DNA from: Komagataeibacter saccharivorans
GTDB taxonomy: Bacteria > Pseudomonadota > Alphaproteobacteria > Acetobacterales > Acetobacteraceae
Assembly: GCF_003207825.1 (NCBI RefSeq)
Contig: NZ_NKTY01000004.1
Location: forward strand, 1 to 64,000
Direction: 5' to 3'
DNA length: 64,000 nt
Numbering within the stretch: the stretch's first letter is position 1; each line of letters starts with the position of its first letter. Made by a program: the position numbers and the translations under genes. Below the pieces are notes generated by a model. It was not told the DNA's origin. It did no database searches and was given only the letters and a program-made list of their open reading frames with translations. Below, one piece after another: positions 33,554 through 41,138 of the stretch.

Positions 33554-34030
33554 CTAGTGCAGGATGGTCGGGTGGTGCGGGCTGTCCAGACTGAACACGG
33601 GTATGGTGACATCGAAATGCTGCCGGCTGGCCGGGCAGATCATGTGGTAAGTGCCCCCCATGAAGCCCGTGGGCGTTTCAAGGGCGGCACCTGACATGTA
33701 TTCGAAACTGGCGCTGGCGTCGATAAGCGGCTGTTCGCCTACCACGCCATCACCATCCACCCGCTCGATCCGGCCCTGTCCATCCACGATGCGCCAGCTT
33801 CGCCGCAGGAGCTGGACCGTTTCCGTACCCTGATTTTCGATACGGATGCGGTAGGCCCAGACATAGCGGTGTTCATCGGGTTCCGACTGGTCATCAAGCC
33901 AGAAGGTCTGGACCACCACGCGCACATTGTCGGTCGTCGCCTCGAAACAGGGGGCGTTGTCCATTGTCTCGCCCAGCGGGGACTCCGCTCCTTCCCCACC
34001 GGGGGGAGGGAAAGGCCTGTTCTTGCTCAT
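33554..34030 (-). CDS. apaG: ApaG/DUF525 protein
   Basis: A beta-sandwich protein of the ApaG family, of uncertain biochemical role. The family core is clear from NVRVVVQTFWLDDQSEPDEH onward, with VWAYRIRIENQGTETVQLL, GDGVVGEQPLI and GTYHMICP. From 34030 it is 158 residues; family members are normally about 130. The first 22 residues are Pro/Gly-rich (NRPFPPPGGEGAESPLGET) and probably not conserved, so ATG 33964 (MDNAPCFEA, 136 residues) may be the real start. I kept 34030 because AGGAG lies 9 bases upstream. It follows metZ by 20 bases in one operon and shares its riboswitch-controlled leader. Confidence 0.85.
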   Translation of the reverse strand: MSKNRPFPPPGGEGAESPLGETMDNAPCFEATTDNVRVVVQTFWLDDQSEPDEHRYVWAYRIRIENQGTETVQLLRRSWRIVDGQGRIERVDGDGVVGEQPLIDASASFEYMSGAALETPTGFMGGTYHMICPASRQHFDVTIPVFSLDSPHHPTILH

Positions 34031-34050
34031 GGAGGGGAACTCCTCGGGGG

Positions 34051-35253
34051 TTAGCGGTTTGCCAGCGCCGCAATGCCGCGCTTGAGGTCGTCAATCAGGT
34101 CGTCGGCATCTTCCAGCCCGACGGAAAAGCGGATCGCGCCATCGGTAATGCCAAGGCGGGCACGTTCTTCGGGGGCCAGCTTCATATGTGTGGTCGTGGC
34201 CGGGTGCGTGACAAGGGAGCGCGCATCGCCAAGGTTGTTGGAAATCGAGATGACGCGCAGGGCGTTCATGAAGGCGAAGGCTTCTTCCTTGCCGCCTTCG
34301 ACCTCGAACGCGACCAGCGTGGAACCGGCGGACATCTGCTTTTGCGCCAGTTCATACTGCGGGTGATCCTTGCGGCCCGGATAGAACACGCGCGCGATGC
34401 CCGGTGCGTCCGCCAGGAAGTCGGCCACCTTTGCCGCATTCTGTGTCATGGCGTTCACGCGCAGGGCAAGTGTCTCGATGCTCTTGAGCATGACCCAGGC
34501 GTTGAAGGGGGACAGGCTGTTGCCGGTATTGCGGGTGAAGGGGCGCAGCACCTCGTCAATCCACTTGGCATTACCCAGAACCGCGCCACCCAGCACGCGG
34601 CCCTGACCATCGATATGCTTGGTGCATGAATACACGACCACGTCCGCACCCAGTTCCAGCGGCTTCTGGTACAGCGGGGTGGCGAAAACATTATCCACCA
34701 CCACGATGGCGCCCGCCTTGTGGGCAAGATCGCAGATCATGCGGATATCAAGCACATCCAGCATCGGGTTGGACGGGCTTTCCAGCAGCACGGCGCTGGT
34801 GGGTCTGGACAGCGCATCCTTCCATGCGGCCAGATCGCCGCCATCGACAAACACCGTCTCCACACCGTAGCGGGGCAGCAGTTCGGCTACGATCCAGTGG
34901 CACGAACCGAACAGGGCGCGCGATGCGACGACCCGGTCACCGGCACGCACCTGCGCCAGCAGCGCGGAGGAGACGGCCCCCATGCCCGTGGCGGTCAGCA
35001 CGCAGGATTCCGCGCCTTCAAGGTCGCACAGGCGGCGTTCAAGGTTGGATACGGTCGGGTTGCCGAAACGCGAATACTGATAATGCGAGACATCGCCGGT
35101 AAATGTGCCTTCCGCCTGTTCGGCGTTGTCGTACACAAAGCCGGAGGTCAGGAACATCGCCTCGCTGGTTTCACCGTAGGGGGTGCGCTCAAGGCCCGCA
35201 TTGATCAGGCGCGTTGCCGGGCGGAGGGTTCTGGGATCAGGCTGGTCAGTCAT
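34051..35253 (-). CDS. metZ: O-succinylhomoserine sulfhydrylase
   Basis: A 400-residue PLP enzyme of the Cys/Met-metabolism family that makes homocysteine directly from O-succinylhomoserine and sulfide. The PLP lysine is K212 in VVYSCTKHIDGQGRV; the HIDGQGRVLGG segment is typical of MetZ rather than of MetB or cystathionine lyases. ATG 35253 gives the family N-terminus (MTDQPDPRTLRPATRLINAG); an open extension to 35343 comes from the leader. It is preceded by a SAM-II-type riboswitch (35399-35456) and a 39-codon ORF overlapping its ATG. apaG is co-transcribed downstream. Confidence 0.93.
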   Translation of the reverse strand: MTDQPDPRTLRPATRLINAGLERTPYGETSEAMFLTSGFVYDNAEQAEGTFTGDVSHYQYSRFGNPTVSNLERRLCDLEGAESCVLTATGMGAVSSALLAQVRAGDRVVASRALFGSCHWIVAELLPRYGVETVFVDGGDLAAWKDALSRPTSAVLLESPSNPMLDVLDIRMICDLAHKAGAIVVVDNVFATPLYQKPLELGADVVVYSCTKHIDGQGRVLGGAVLGNAKWIDEVLRPFTRNTGNSLSPFNAWVMLKSIETLALRVNAMTQNAAKVADFLADAPGIARVFYPGRKDHPQYELAQKQMSAGSTLVAFEVEGGKEEAFAFMNALRVISISNNLGDARSLVTHPATTTHMKLAPEERARLGITDGAIRFSVGLEDADDLIDDLKRGIAALANR

Positions 35254-35369
35254 GACGGATGTGAATTCCTGCAAACAGGGTGGTCTGGATATGCGGACCA
35301 CGACCCGTGCGCACGGGTCATGTGCGCCAAGCCAGGCCCGCAAGGGCGGTTCACGACCGTGGAAACCAT
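35250..35369 (-). CDS. possible 39-codon leader ORF overlapping the metZ start
   Basis: An ATG at 35369 opens a 39-residue frame (MVSTVVNRPCGPGLAHMTRA, then HGSWSAYPDHPVCRNSHPS) whose TGA overlaps the metZ ATG as ATGA. It starts 30 bases after the riboswitch core and crosses the two leader hairpins. No good ribosome binding site precedes it. The exact overlap suggests translational coupling to metZ, but it may be chance; no homolog is recognised. Confidence 0.35.
   Translation of the reverse strand: MVSTVVNRPCGPGLAHMTRAHGSWSAYPDHPVCRNSHPS
35280..35319 (-). repeat. two adjacent hairpins in the metZ leader
   Basis: GACCCGTGC-GCACGGGTC (35302-35319) is a perfect 18-bp palindrome. Directly beside it GTGGTC and GACCAC (ends of 35280-35301) form a second stem around a 10-base loop. 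The second ends about 27 bases before the metZ ATG. They may be part of the riboswitch expression platform; neither has a T-run. Confidence 0.5.
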
Positions 35370-35398
35370 GATACCCGCGCCCTGCCGACGGGATCAGG

Positions 35399-35456
35399 CC
35401 TCTTTAGCGCGTATGTTTTACCTCGCCGCAAGCCGGCCATATCAAATCACGAGGGC
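35399..35456 (-). promoter_or_regulatory. SAM-II riboswitch upstream of metZ
   Basis: On the minus strand the element reads CCUCGUGAUUUG, then GGCCGGCUUGC, GGCGAGGUAAAACA and CGCUAAAGAGG, the order and wording of the SAM-II aptamer known from alphaproteobacterial metA, metX and metZ leaders. P1 is CCUCG (35454-35450) with CGAGG (35425-35421), a compensated version of the usual CGUGG/CCACG. UAUG (35441-35438) can pair with CAUA (35415-35412), as required for the pseudoknot. SAM binding in this class normally lowers downstream expression. The metZ ATG is about 146 bases further on, unusually far for direct occlusion of its ribosome binding site. Confidence 0.88.
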
Positions 35457-35540
35457 CCGGCACATGGCGCGCCGGACATTGATGCTTATTGCGGATCAGG
35501 GCCGGGTGCGTCAACTGCTGCCCGTGCTGCATGGGGGTGA

Positions 35541-35569
35541 TTGCATCTGCCATGCTTGTGCAGTATAGA
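35541..35569 (+). promoter_or_regulatory. sigma-70 promoter of tRNA-Gly
   Basis: TTGCAT (35541-35546) and TATAGA (35564-35569) with a 17-base spacer. The tRNA begins 10 bases after the -10 element. Confidence 0.7.
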
Positions 35570-35579
35570 AAGCCCGCAT

Positions 35580-35653
35580 GCGGGTGTAGTTCAATGGTAG
35601 AACGGCAGCTTCCCAAGCTGCATACGAGGGTTCGATTCCCTTCACCCGCTCCA
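35580..35653 (+). tRNA. tRNA-Gly (anticodon CCC)
   Basis: A complete cloverleaf of 74 bases including an encoded CCA. The acceptor arms GCGGGTG and CACCCGC pair fully. The D-arm region is GTTCAATGGTAGAAC, the anticodon stem GCAGC/GCTGC encloses loop TTCCCAA (anticodon CCC), and the T-loop is TTCGATT. The discriminator base is T. No integrase or truncated element abuts it. Confidence 0.97.
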
Positions 35654-35688
35654 TTTTCCCTGAAAAATCCGGCGATCCTGATGCACCC

Positions 35689-36171
35689 TTACGGGGCTGT
35701 GGTGGCCTGCGTGTCCGTATAGGTCGTGCCATTCCAGACCCAGCGGTCCGTACCATCGACCAGCAGGTCGTGCATGCCGTCATGGGTCTGGGGTGTTATG
35801 ACGACCGGCCCGCTTACGGAATCCAGCACCCGTGTCCAGTTGCGCCGGGCATCGGGCAGGTAAACCGATGTGGAACAGCCCGCCGATCCGCACAGGCTGA
35901 CGGATTGCACCTGCACGAACAGCGCCGTGCGCGACGGGTCATCGGACAGTTGTCCCGATCCGGTCAGCAGCACCGGGCGTTCGCCATGTGTGGTGGCGGT
36001 ATGCAGGTCTTCCACCATCAGCCTGCGGGCCTGACGGTCCAGTTCCGTGCCGGGATGCTGCGCCAGGATGACAGGCGCGCCAGCCGCCCGCGCCATGCCC
36101 GGGGTTGCCGCCAGCAGCATGGATGCGACAAGCCCGCCTGCAAGCGGTGAAATGGAAAAGGCACGCGGCAT
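35689..36171 (-). CDS. secreted protein of unknown function
   Basis: A 160-residue exported protein: signal peptide in MPRAFSISPLAGGLVASMLL, probable cleavage after ARAAG or ARA. The mature part has a Cys pair in SLCGSAGCSTSVYLPD, likely a disulfide, and ends in a Trp-rich strand DRWVWNGTTYTDTQ. The pattern is that of a small periplasmic beta protein; no family is recognised. The open upstream frame to 36252 is rejected because the signal peptide begins at 36171. It converges on the tRNA gene. Confidence 0.7.
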   Translation of the reverse strand: MPRAFSISPLAGGLVASMLLAATPGMARAAGAPVILAQHPGTELDRQARRLMVEDLHTATTHGERPVLLTGSGQLSDDPSRTALFVQVQSVSLCGSAGCSTSVYLPDARRNWTRVLDSVSGPVVITPQTHDGMHDLLVDGTDRWVWNGTTYTDTQATTAP

Positions 36172-36277
36172 GGGGGAAACCCTCCCTTGGTTACATAAGG
36201 TTATGCACCCAATGCCCCGTGCGGGGGAAGGTTTCAGCCGTGTTCGGGGCACGAAAACCGTCCCCGTTGCCGATGGA

Positions 36278-36955
36278 TCAGTGTCGGCCGTGCTGATGTC
36301 CGGCGGGGGTGGAGGCTTCCCCGGTGGGCCAGCTCGCCTCGATCCGGTTGCTCAGTTCGTTGAGCAGGTTTTCCGTCACCCCGGCGATATTGGCGTTCCC
36401 GCTGGTATTGCCGTCCGTGACGATGACGGTGCGGTTGCGCAGGATGTTGGCGCGCGAATCCTCCGGAATGATGGCCCAGTCCGCATTGAGCGCGGATTTG
36501 CCATCCCGGCTGACATCAAGGCGGCTGATATTGAGCTGAAGCCGCCACGTGGGGCGGTCCGGCTGCGGCTGGTCGGTTACGAACATGTCCGGCCATTTCT
36601 GGGCAAGGCGGGCGGTAATCAGGTCTGTCGCGCCCACCGACAGTCGGCTGGCCCACCGGCCCAGCCCGCTACGCACGATTTCATGCCCGTCGCGGACCAT
36701 GATGTCCTGACTGTCCAGATAATCCGGCAGGCGGGCGCGCTCGACCTCGATGACCGGGGTGGCGCCGGTGATCGGCTGGCTGGTCGTGGTGGGAGACAGC
36801 GCCCCGGTTGCGATGGCAGGCGCCCCCAGCGTGTAGAAGCGCACCGGCGCCGAGGAACAGGCCGACAGCATGAGGGCCGAAAGCAGCAGGCCGCCACCCG
36901 CCCGCAGGGCCGGATGCAGACGGGAAGGGGAGACAGCGGGCTGGCGCGATTTCAT
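36278..36955 (-). CDS. PqiC-like ABC-transport auxiliary lipoprotein
   Basis: A 225-residue lipoprotein; the signal ends LLLSALMLSACSS, with the lipidated cysteine at about residue 33. The body (VRFYTLGAP, then VIEVERARLPDYLDSQDIMV) matches the DUF330/PqiC family that accompanies MCE-type lipid transporters at the outer membrane. It overlaps mlaD by ATGA and is the last gene of the transporter operon. The C-terminus is His-rich (GHQHGRH). It probably takes the place of the MlaA-MlaC outer partners, which are absent here; that is inference. Confidence 0.85.
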   Translation of the reverse strand: MKSRQPAVSPSRLHPALRAGGGLLLSALMLSACSSAPVRFYTLGAPAIATGALSPTTTSQPITGATPVIEVERARLPDYLDSQDIMVRDGHEIVRSGLGRWASRLSVGATDLITARLAQKWPDMFVTDQPQPDRPTWRLQLNISRLDVSRDGKSALNADWAIIPEDSRANILRNRTVIVTDGNTSGNANIAGVTENLLNELSNRIEASWPTGEASTPAGHQHGRH

Positions 36956-37905
36956 TGGTTGCGTCCCATAAGCAGAAGTTGCGGATTACTTTCGACTTCA
37001 TTGGCGAATCCGCGCAGCCCGTAACCGGCTTCCATGATGTCGCGCATCGTAGCGTCAAGATTGAGCCTGTCACGCGATTGCGGGTCGGTCAGGGTGCGCA
37101 GGCTGGCAAGGGCTTCACGCGCCTGTGTCATGGTGTGGTGCGTATTGTCGATCAGGGCCTCCAGCTCCGCATGGCGGGCGGCGAACTGGTGATCATTGGC
37201 GGTTATCAGCCTGTCCATCGCATTGATGGTGCGGGCTGACTGGTTCTGTATGTCGGCCATGGCGGCGCGGATGCTGCGCACCGCGTCCTCGCTATGGGTG
37301 GATGTGGTGCGGATGCTGGCGATCATGCCCGGCAGGTCGCGGTTTATGTCCGCCGCCAGCCTGCGGATGCTCACGATTGCAGCCGCAAGATCCCCCTGAA
37401 GCCGCTTGACGGATGTCGCGACAAGCATGCTTTCCATCTGCTGCAGCGCCGTCTGGCCCATCGGTATTTCCGGCAGGTGGCTCATGCCCGGATGCATCAC
37501 GGCGGGGGTGGTGGGCGACATGTCCAGATCAAGCTCGGTCTGTCCCGTCACAAGGCTGTGCAGCGCCATTTCGGCCCGCAATCCGCTGTGGACCAGTTCG
37601 GATAGCGGCGGCAGGTCGCCTCTGCCCGGCGTGTGTGCCGGATCGAACAGGATGGTCACGGGCATGTAGGTCCTGTGATCAACCGGATTGACCCGGACCG
37701 ACATGCTTTCGACCGCGCCCACCGTCACCCCGCGCAGGTTGACGGGCGAGCCGATATCCAGCCCGTTAGTCGGGCCTTCAAACACCACGATGGCCTCACT
37801 GCCACGCCCCGGCAGGGGCAGGCTGCCGCTGCCCACCAGAATGCCAAGCGCAATGGCCCCACACCCCAGTACGGCCGAGCCGATCAGCGTCTGCCTGCCG
37901 GCCAT
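36952..37905 (-). CDS. mlaD: MlaD-type MCE-domain protein
   Basis: A 317-residue protein with an N-terminal membrane anchor (about 6-27) and one MCE domain (about 38-120) containing VFEGPTNGLDIGSPVNLRGV and TVGAVESMSV. The rest is a long helical region likely forming a coiled tunnel, as in MCE proteins that carry lipids across the periplasm. It lies between mlaF and the PqiC-like gene, 5 bases after mlaF. The single MCE domain with a long C-terminal helix resembles PqiB/LetB-related single-domain types rather than the short E. coli MlaD (183 residues). Confidence 0.88.
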   Translation of the reverse strand: MAGRQTLIGSAVLGCGAIALGILVGSGSLPLPGRGSEAIVVFEGPTNGLDIGSPVNLRGVTVGAVESMSVRVNPVDHRTYMPVTILFDPAHTPGRGDLPPLSELVHSGLRAEMALHSLVTGQTELDLDMSPTTPAVMHPGMSHLPEIPMGQTALQQMESMLVATSVKRLQGDLAAAIVSIRRLAADINRDLPGMIASIRTTSTHSEDAVRSIRAAMADIQNQSARTINAMDRLITANDHQFAARHAELEALIDNTHHTMTQAREALASLRTLTDPQSRDRLNLDATMRDIMEAGYGLRGFANEVESNPQLLLMGRNQ

Positions 37906-37910
37906 CGGGA

Positions 37911-38714
37911 TTACCCGTTTCCGTGGGAGCTGGAACTGTCCAGCTGTTCACGGTGCATGAAGGCGTGGACCATCGGGTCGTCGCAGTGATCGCGCAGCCA
38001 TGTGGGGGAGCCGTGGGCGATTGCGGTTTTCTGCTCGGCATCAAGGAAGATGCCGTCATCAGCAATGTGGAACAGGCTGGACAGTTCGTGGCTGACGATG
38101 ATGATCGTGGCCCCCAGCCCGTCGCGCAGGTTCAGGATCAGGTCATCCAGCCGGGCGGAGGTGATCGGGTCAAGCCCGGCGGAAGGTTCATCAAAGAACA
38201 GGATATCCGGGTCCAGCGACATGGCGCGCGCCAGCCCGGCGCGCTTGCGCATGCCGCCGCTGAGTTCCGATGGATACTGGTCAATGGCATGCAGCATGCC
38301 AACCAGCCCCAGCTTCAGTTCCACCAGCCGGCGGATGACGGGGGCTTCCAGCTTTGTGAACATCTGCATGGGCAGGGCCACGTTCTCGCCCACCGTCATC
38401 GAACTCCACAGCGCGCCACTTTGGAACAGGACGCCAAAGCGCCGCCCGATGCGGATGCGGCTGGCGTCGTCGCCCGCCCAGTAATCGTCCTTTTCCACCT
38501 TGTACGTGCCGCCAGTGGGGCGCAGCAGGCCGATCATGCTCTTGAGCAGGGTGCTCTTGCCGCAGCCCGACCCACCCATGACGGCGAAGATACTGCCGCG
38601 CTTCACCTGGAACGACACGTCATGCTGGATCACGCGCGGGCCGAAGGCCAGCGTCAGGTCATTGACGGTAATCAGGGCCGGACGGTCGTCGGTGGAGGGC
38701 ATCTGGTTATTCAT
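37911..38714 (-). CDS. mlaF: MlaF-type ABC transporter ATPase
   Basis: A 267-residue ATPase of the Mla/Ttg2 family. Walker A GGSGCGKST, signature LSGGMRKRAGLARAM, Walker B ILFFDEPSAGLDP and switch histidine in IIIVSHELSS are all present. It powers the permease encoded just upstream for phospholipid transport between the membranes. Gaps to both neighbours are 5 bases. Confidence 0.93.
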   Translation of the reverse strand: MNNQMPSTDDRPALITVNDLTLAFGPRVIQHDVSFQVKRGSIFAVMGGSGCGKSTLLKSMIGLLRPTGGTYKVEKDDYWAGDDASRIRIGRRFGVLFQSGALWSSMTVGENVALPMQMFTKLEAPVIRRLVELKLGLVGMLHAIDQYPSELSGGMRKRAGLARAMSLDPDILFFDEPSAGLDPITSARLDDLILNLRDGLGATIIIVSHELSSLFHIADDGIFLDAEQKTAIAHGSPTWLRDHCDDPMVHAFMHREQLDSSSSHGNG

Positions 38715-38719
38715 GGCGC

Positions 38720-39856
38720 TCAGATCCCGATAACATTGGCGATGACCGCGAAGACCGCATCCAGCGCGATCACCCCCACGATGCCCACAACCACGGCCTT
38801 GGTCGCGGCAATACCCACATCAGCCGCGCTGCGCCCGGCCTTCAGCCCGATGCGGCAACTGGTCAGCCCGATGAAGGAGCCGAATACGAAGCTCTTGATG
38901 AAGCCGAAGGTGAACTGGTCCAGCGGCAGGGCGCCCAGCGTTTCGTGGAAGTAACCCAGCGGCGAGACATGCAGCATGATGTAGGACACGCAGAACCCGC
39001 CCAGCATGCCGATCAGGCAGCCATACAGGTAAAGCAGCGGCATGGTGAAGGCGAGCGCGAGAACCGAAGGCAGGATCAGGTAATTGGAAACCGGGATGCC
39101 GAATACCTGTAGCGCGTCGATTTCCTCATTACCCTGCATGGTCGAAATGCGCGCGGCATAGGCGCCGCCGGTCCGGCCCGCCATGATGATGGCGGTCATG
39201 ACGGCCGACATCTCGCGCACCATGGCAATCGCAACCAGACTGGCGACATAGATGTCCGCCGCGAATTTGTGCAGTTCCACCGAACCGACAAAAGCAAGGA
39301 TCGCGCCGACCAGGAAGTTCACCACCCCCACGATCAGCAGGGCCGCCGGTCCCGCCGCGTTCAGGTCGGACATGAGATCGACGGTGCGCATCATCCCGCG
39401 GCCCAGCGCGGTGGCAATGCCGCCGCGTGCGGCATCCGCCCCCATCTCGCTTACGCAGCCGACCTCGTTCAGCGTATCGAGCGTGAACTGGCCCACGGCG
39501 GCAACCGGCGCGAAGGCGTGCCTGGCAGGTGGTGGCGGCTGCGGCGGATTTTCAGGCAGCAGGTCCAGCAGCTTGTGCGCGGATTCCGGCAGGGTGTCGA
39601 TGCGCAGTTCCACATGCGCCTCGCGTGCGTCGCGCATGAGTTCCCACAGGAAGGAGATCAGCGATGTATCCCATTTCCCCAGATGTTCGGTGCTGAATTC
39701 CACCGGTTCGTTGGGCGGGATATCCTTCAGGGCGGATTGGGGAAAGTCGGGCACGCGCCCGTCCTGCGCGATCCAGTCTCCTGACAGGGTGACAAGGGTC
39801 CGGTTCGCCTCGGGCTGCAGATGCCATTGTGGTGCATCATTGACGGACGTGTTCAC
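38720..39856 (-). CDS. mlaE: MlaE permease with fused N-terminal STAS-like domain, GTG start
   Basis: A 378-residue permease. The first 110 or so residues form a STAS-like domain (LSGDWIAQDGRVPDF, then WDTSLISFLWELMRDAREAH), equivalent to the separate MlaB of E. coli. The C-terminal part is MlaE, with VGVVNFLVGAILAFVGSVEL, IIMAGRTGGAYAARISTMQG and FGSFIGLTSCRIGLKAG. I chose GTG 39856, with GGAG about 6 bases upstream, over the longer frame that starts at a TTG (39868) without a ribosome binding site. It is the first gene of the operon mlaE-mlaF-mlaD-pqiC-like. Confidence 0.9.
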   Translation of the reverse strand: MNTSVNDAPQWHLQPEANRTLVTLSGDWIAQDGRVPDFPQSALKDIPPNEPVEFSTEHLGKWDTSLISFLWELMRDAREAHVELRIDTLPESAHKLLDLLPENPPQPPPPARHAFAPVAAVGQFTLDTLNEVGCVSEMGADAARGGIATALGRGMMRTVDLMSDLNAAGPAALLIVGVVNFLVGAILAFVGSVELHKFAADIYVASLVAIAMVREMSAVMTAIIMAGRTGGAYAARISTMQGNEEIDALQVFGIPVSNYLILPSVLALAFTMPLLYLYGCLIGMLGGFCVSYIMLHVSPLGYFHETLGALPLDQFTFGFIKSFVFGSFIGLTSCRIGLKAGRSAADVGIAATKAVVVGIVGVIALDAVFAVIANVIGI

Positions 39857-40079
39857 CTGTCTCTCCAACCTCAGTGCCGCTACCGCCCCTGCCCGGTCGC
39901 GGGGACGGCGGGCGCCAGACGAATTCCGTTCCTGTCACCTGCCTGCGTCGCGCATGCGAATGGCCGGGTTCCTGTACAATCTCTAGTTCCCATACCAGAT
40001 GACCCGCATGGCACAAGCCCCGCCACCGGGGAGGCTACGCGATGGCAGTGCATGGCTTTGGCGTGCATGAGGGGATGGT
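39857..40079. other. gap upstream of the mla operon
   Basis: A 223-base stretch between the SGNH-like gene and mlaE, both on the minus strand. It should contain the mla promoter; I see no clear motif, repeat or coding frame in it. Confidence 0.4.
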
Positions 40080-41138
40080 CTAGCGCGGGGCATCGGCGGG
40101 CAGCCTGTCCATGATGGCATCATCCGCCCGGCCGGTGCGGATGGTGGCGGCGATGTCGGTCATGAGGCGTTGCGCCACGGGAATGCGGTAATGCAGCGGG
40201 TCCCAGAAATTATCGCGGTTTTCCGTAAGTGTGCTGTCGTGGTTGAAATCCAGCGCCACCGTGTCCGGCGTCCGTGCCGCAAGGCGGCTCACCCCCAGCC
40301 TGCAGGCCTGCAGCCGGGCTGCAGCAATACTGCCTGCCGTTCCGTGCAGCATGGATGATGCGGGCGGAAACCACAGGATCTTGAGGGTGGAAGCTGGCAT
40401 GCGTTCGAGCATTTCCGCCAGAAGACCCATGGTGGCCGGGGGGGTGTCGGCCATGCCGGGCGGGGCGGGCGTGTTGTCGGGCGGTGCCCAGCGTGCGAAG
40501 ACGGCCTGCACACGGGCCGGGTCGTAATGATCGTCGGGCGGGACGAAGCTGGTATAGCCATCGGTCCCGAAACGCTGCGCTTTCAGCCCGGCCAGCCACA
40601 GGAACTGGTTCGCGGCTTCCTGCAGGGCATAGAGACTGGCCATATGCAGGTAGCCCGTCCATGCCGGATGGCCGTACATCCATTCCGGCCACGGGCGGTT
40701 GGGAGATGTCAGGCTGCCGGGGCGTTCATGACACCACGCCGCATCAATCCCGATCATGACGATGCGCGGCCGGGGATGATGGCGCAGGAACATGTCCAGT
40801 TCCCGGGCCTGTTCCCACGGGCTGGCGCTGTTCATGGCCATGTTGAGGAAATGGGCGTCGAATGCCCGGTCCAGCAGGGCAGGCTGCATGAGGCGGCTGG
40901 TCGATGTGCCGATGACCACGGAATCGAACCGGGGGTTACGCGCCAGCGCGGGCATGGTGTAGCGCGCATTGGATGTAACGGGCACGCGCGCGAACCGGGG
41001 CGAAAGGGGCAGGGCATCCCACGGGTCAACGGTTACGATGAACAGGTAAAGTCCGCCGCCCGCCATCACGATGGTGATGAGGGCGAGCAGGCAGAACTGT
41101 CGCCACCGGCTGTCCCGCCCCGGTGGAGCAGGCGTCAT
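40080..41138 (-). CDS. membrane-anchored SGNH-like protein
   Basis: A 352-residue protein with one N-terminal membrane helix (about 14-36, LLALITIVMAGGGLYLFIV) and an outward-facing domain. Two features suggest an SGNH hydrolase/acyltransferase fold. VVIGTSTSRL near residue 75-82 has a Gly-x-Ser like the nucleophile block I motif. A late NFWDPLHYR supplies the Asp-x-x-His pair of block V. The block II/III Gly and Asn are not obvious. AlgX/DltD-like proteins of this fold modify polysaccharides or teichoic acids. It is the last gene of an operon with a dioxygenase and a mechanosensitive channel, overlapping the former by ATGA. Substrate unknown; fold assignment is tentative. Confidence 0.65.
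   Translation of the reverse strand: MTPAPPGRDSRWRQFCLLALITIVMAGGGLYLFIVTVDPWDALPLSPRFARVPVTSNARYTMPALARNPRFDSVVIGTSTSRLMQPALLDRAFDAHFLNMAMNSASPWEQARELDMFLRHHPRPRIVMIGIDAAWCHERPGSLTSPNRPWPEWMYGHPAWTGYLHMASLYALQEAANQFLWLAGLKAQRFGTDGYTSFVPPDDHYDPARVQAVFARWAPPDNTPAPPGMADTPPATMGLLAEMLERMPASTLKILWFPPASSMLHGTAGSIAAARLQACRLGVSRLAARTPDTVALDFNHDSTLTENRDNFWDPLHYRIPVAQRLMTDIAATIRTGRADDAIMDRLPADAPR

Noticed and set aside
33964-34030. Pro/Gly-rich N-terminal extension of ApaG as a real domain
   Set aside because: The family core starts after it and the DNA there is a short GC-rich repeat-like stretch; it is more likely leader than a domain, although its ATG has the better ribosome binding site.
35580-35700. 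tRNA-Gly as an integration site for a mobile element
   Set aside because: No integrase, no direct repeat of the tRNA 3' end was seen nearby, and the flanking genes have the same character as the rest of the window.
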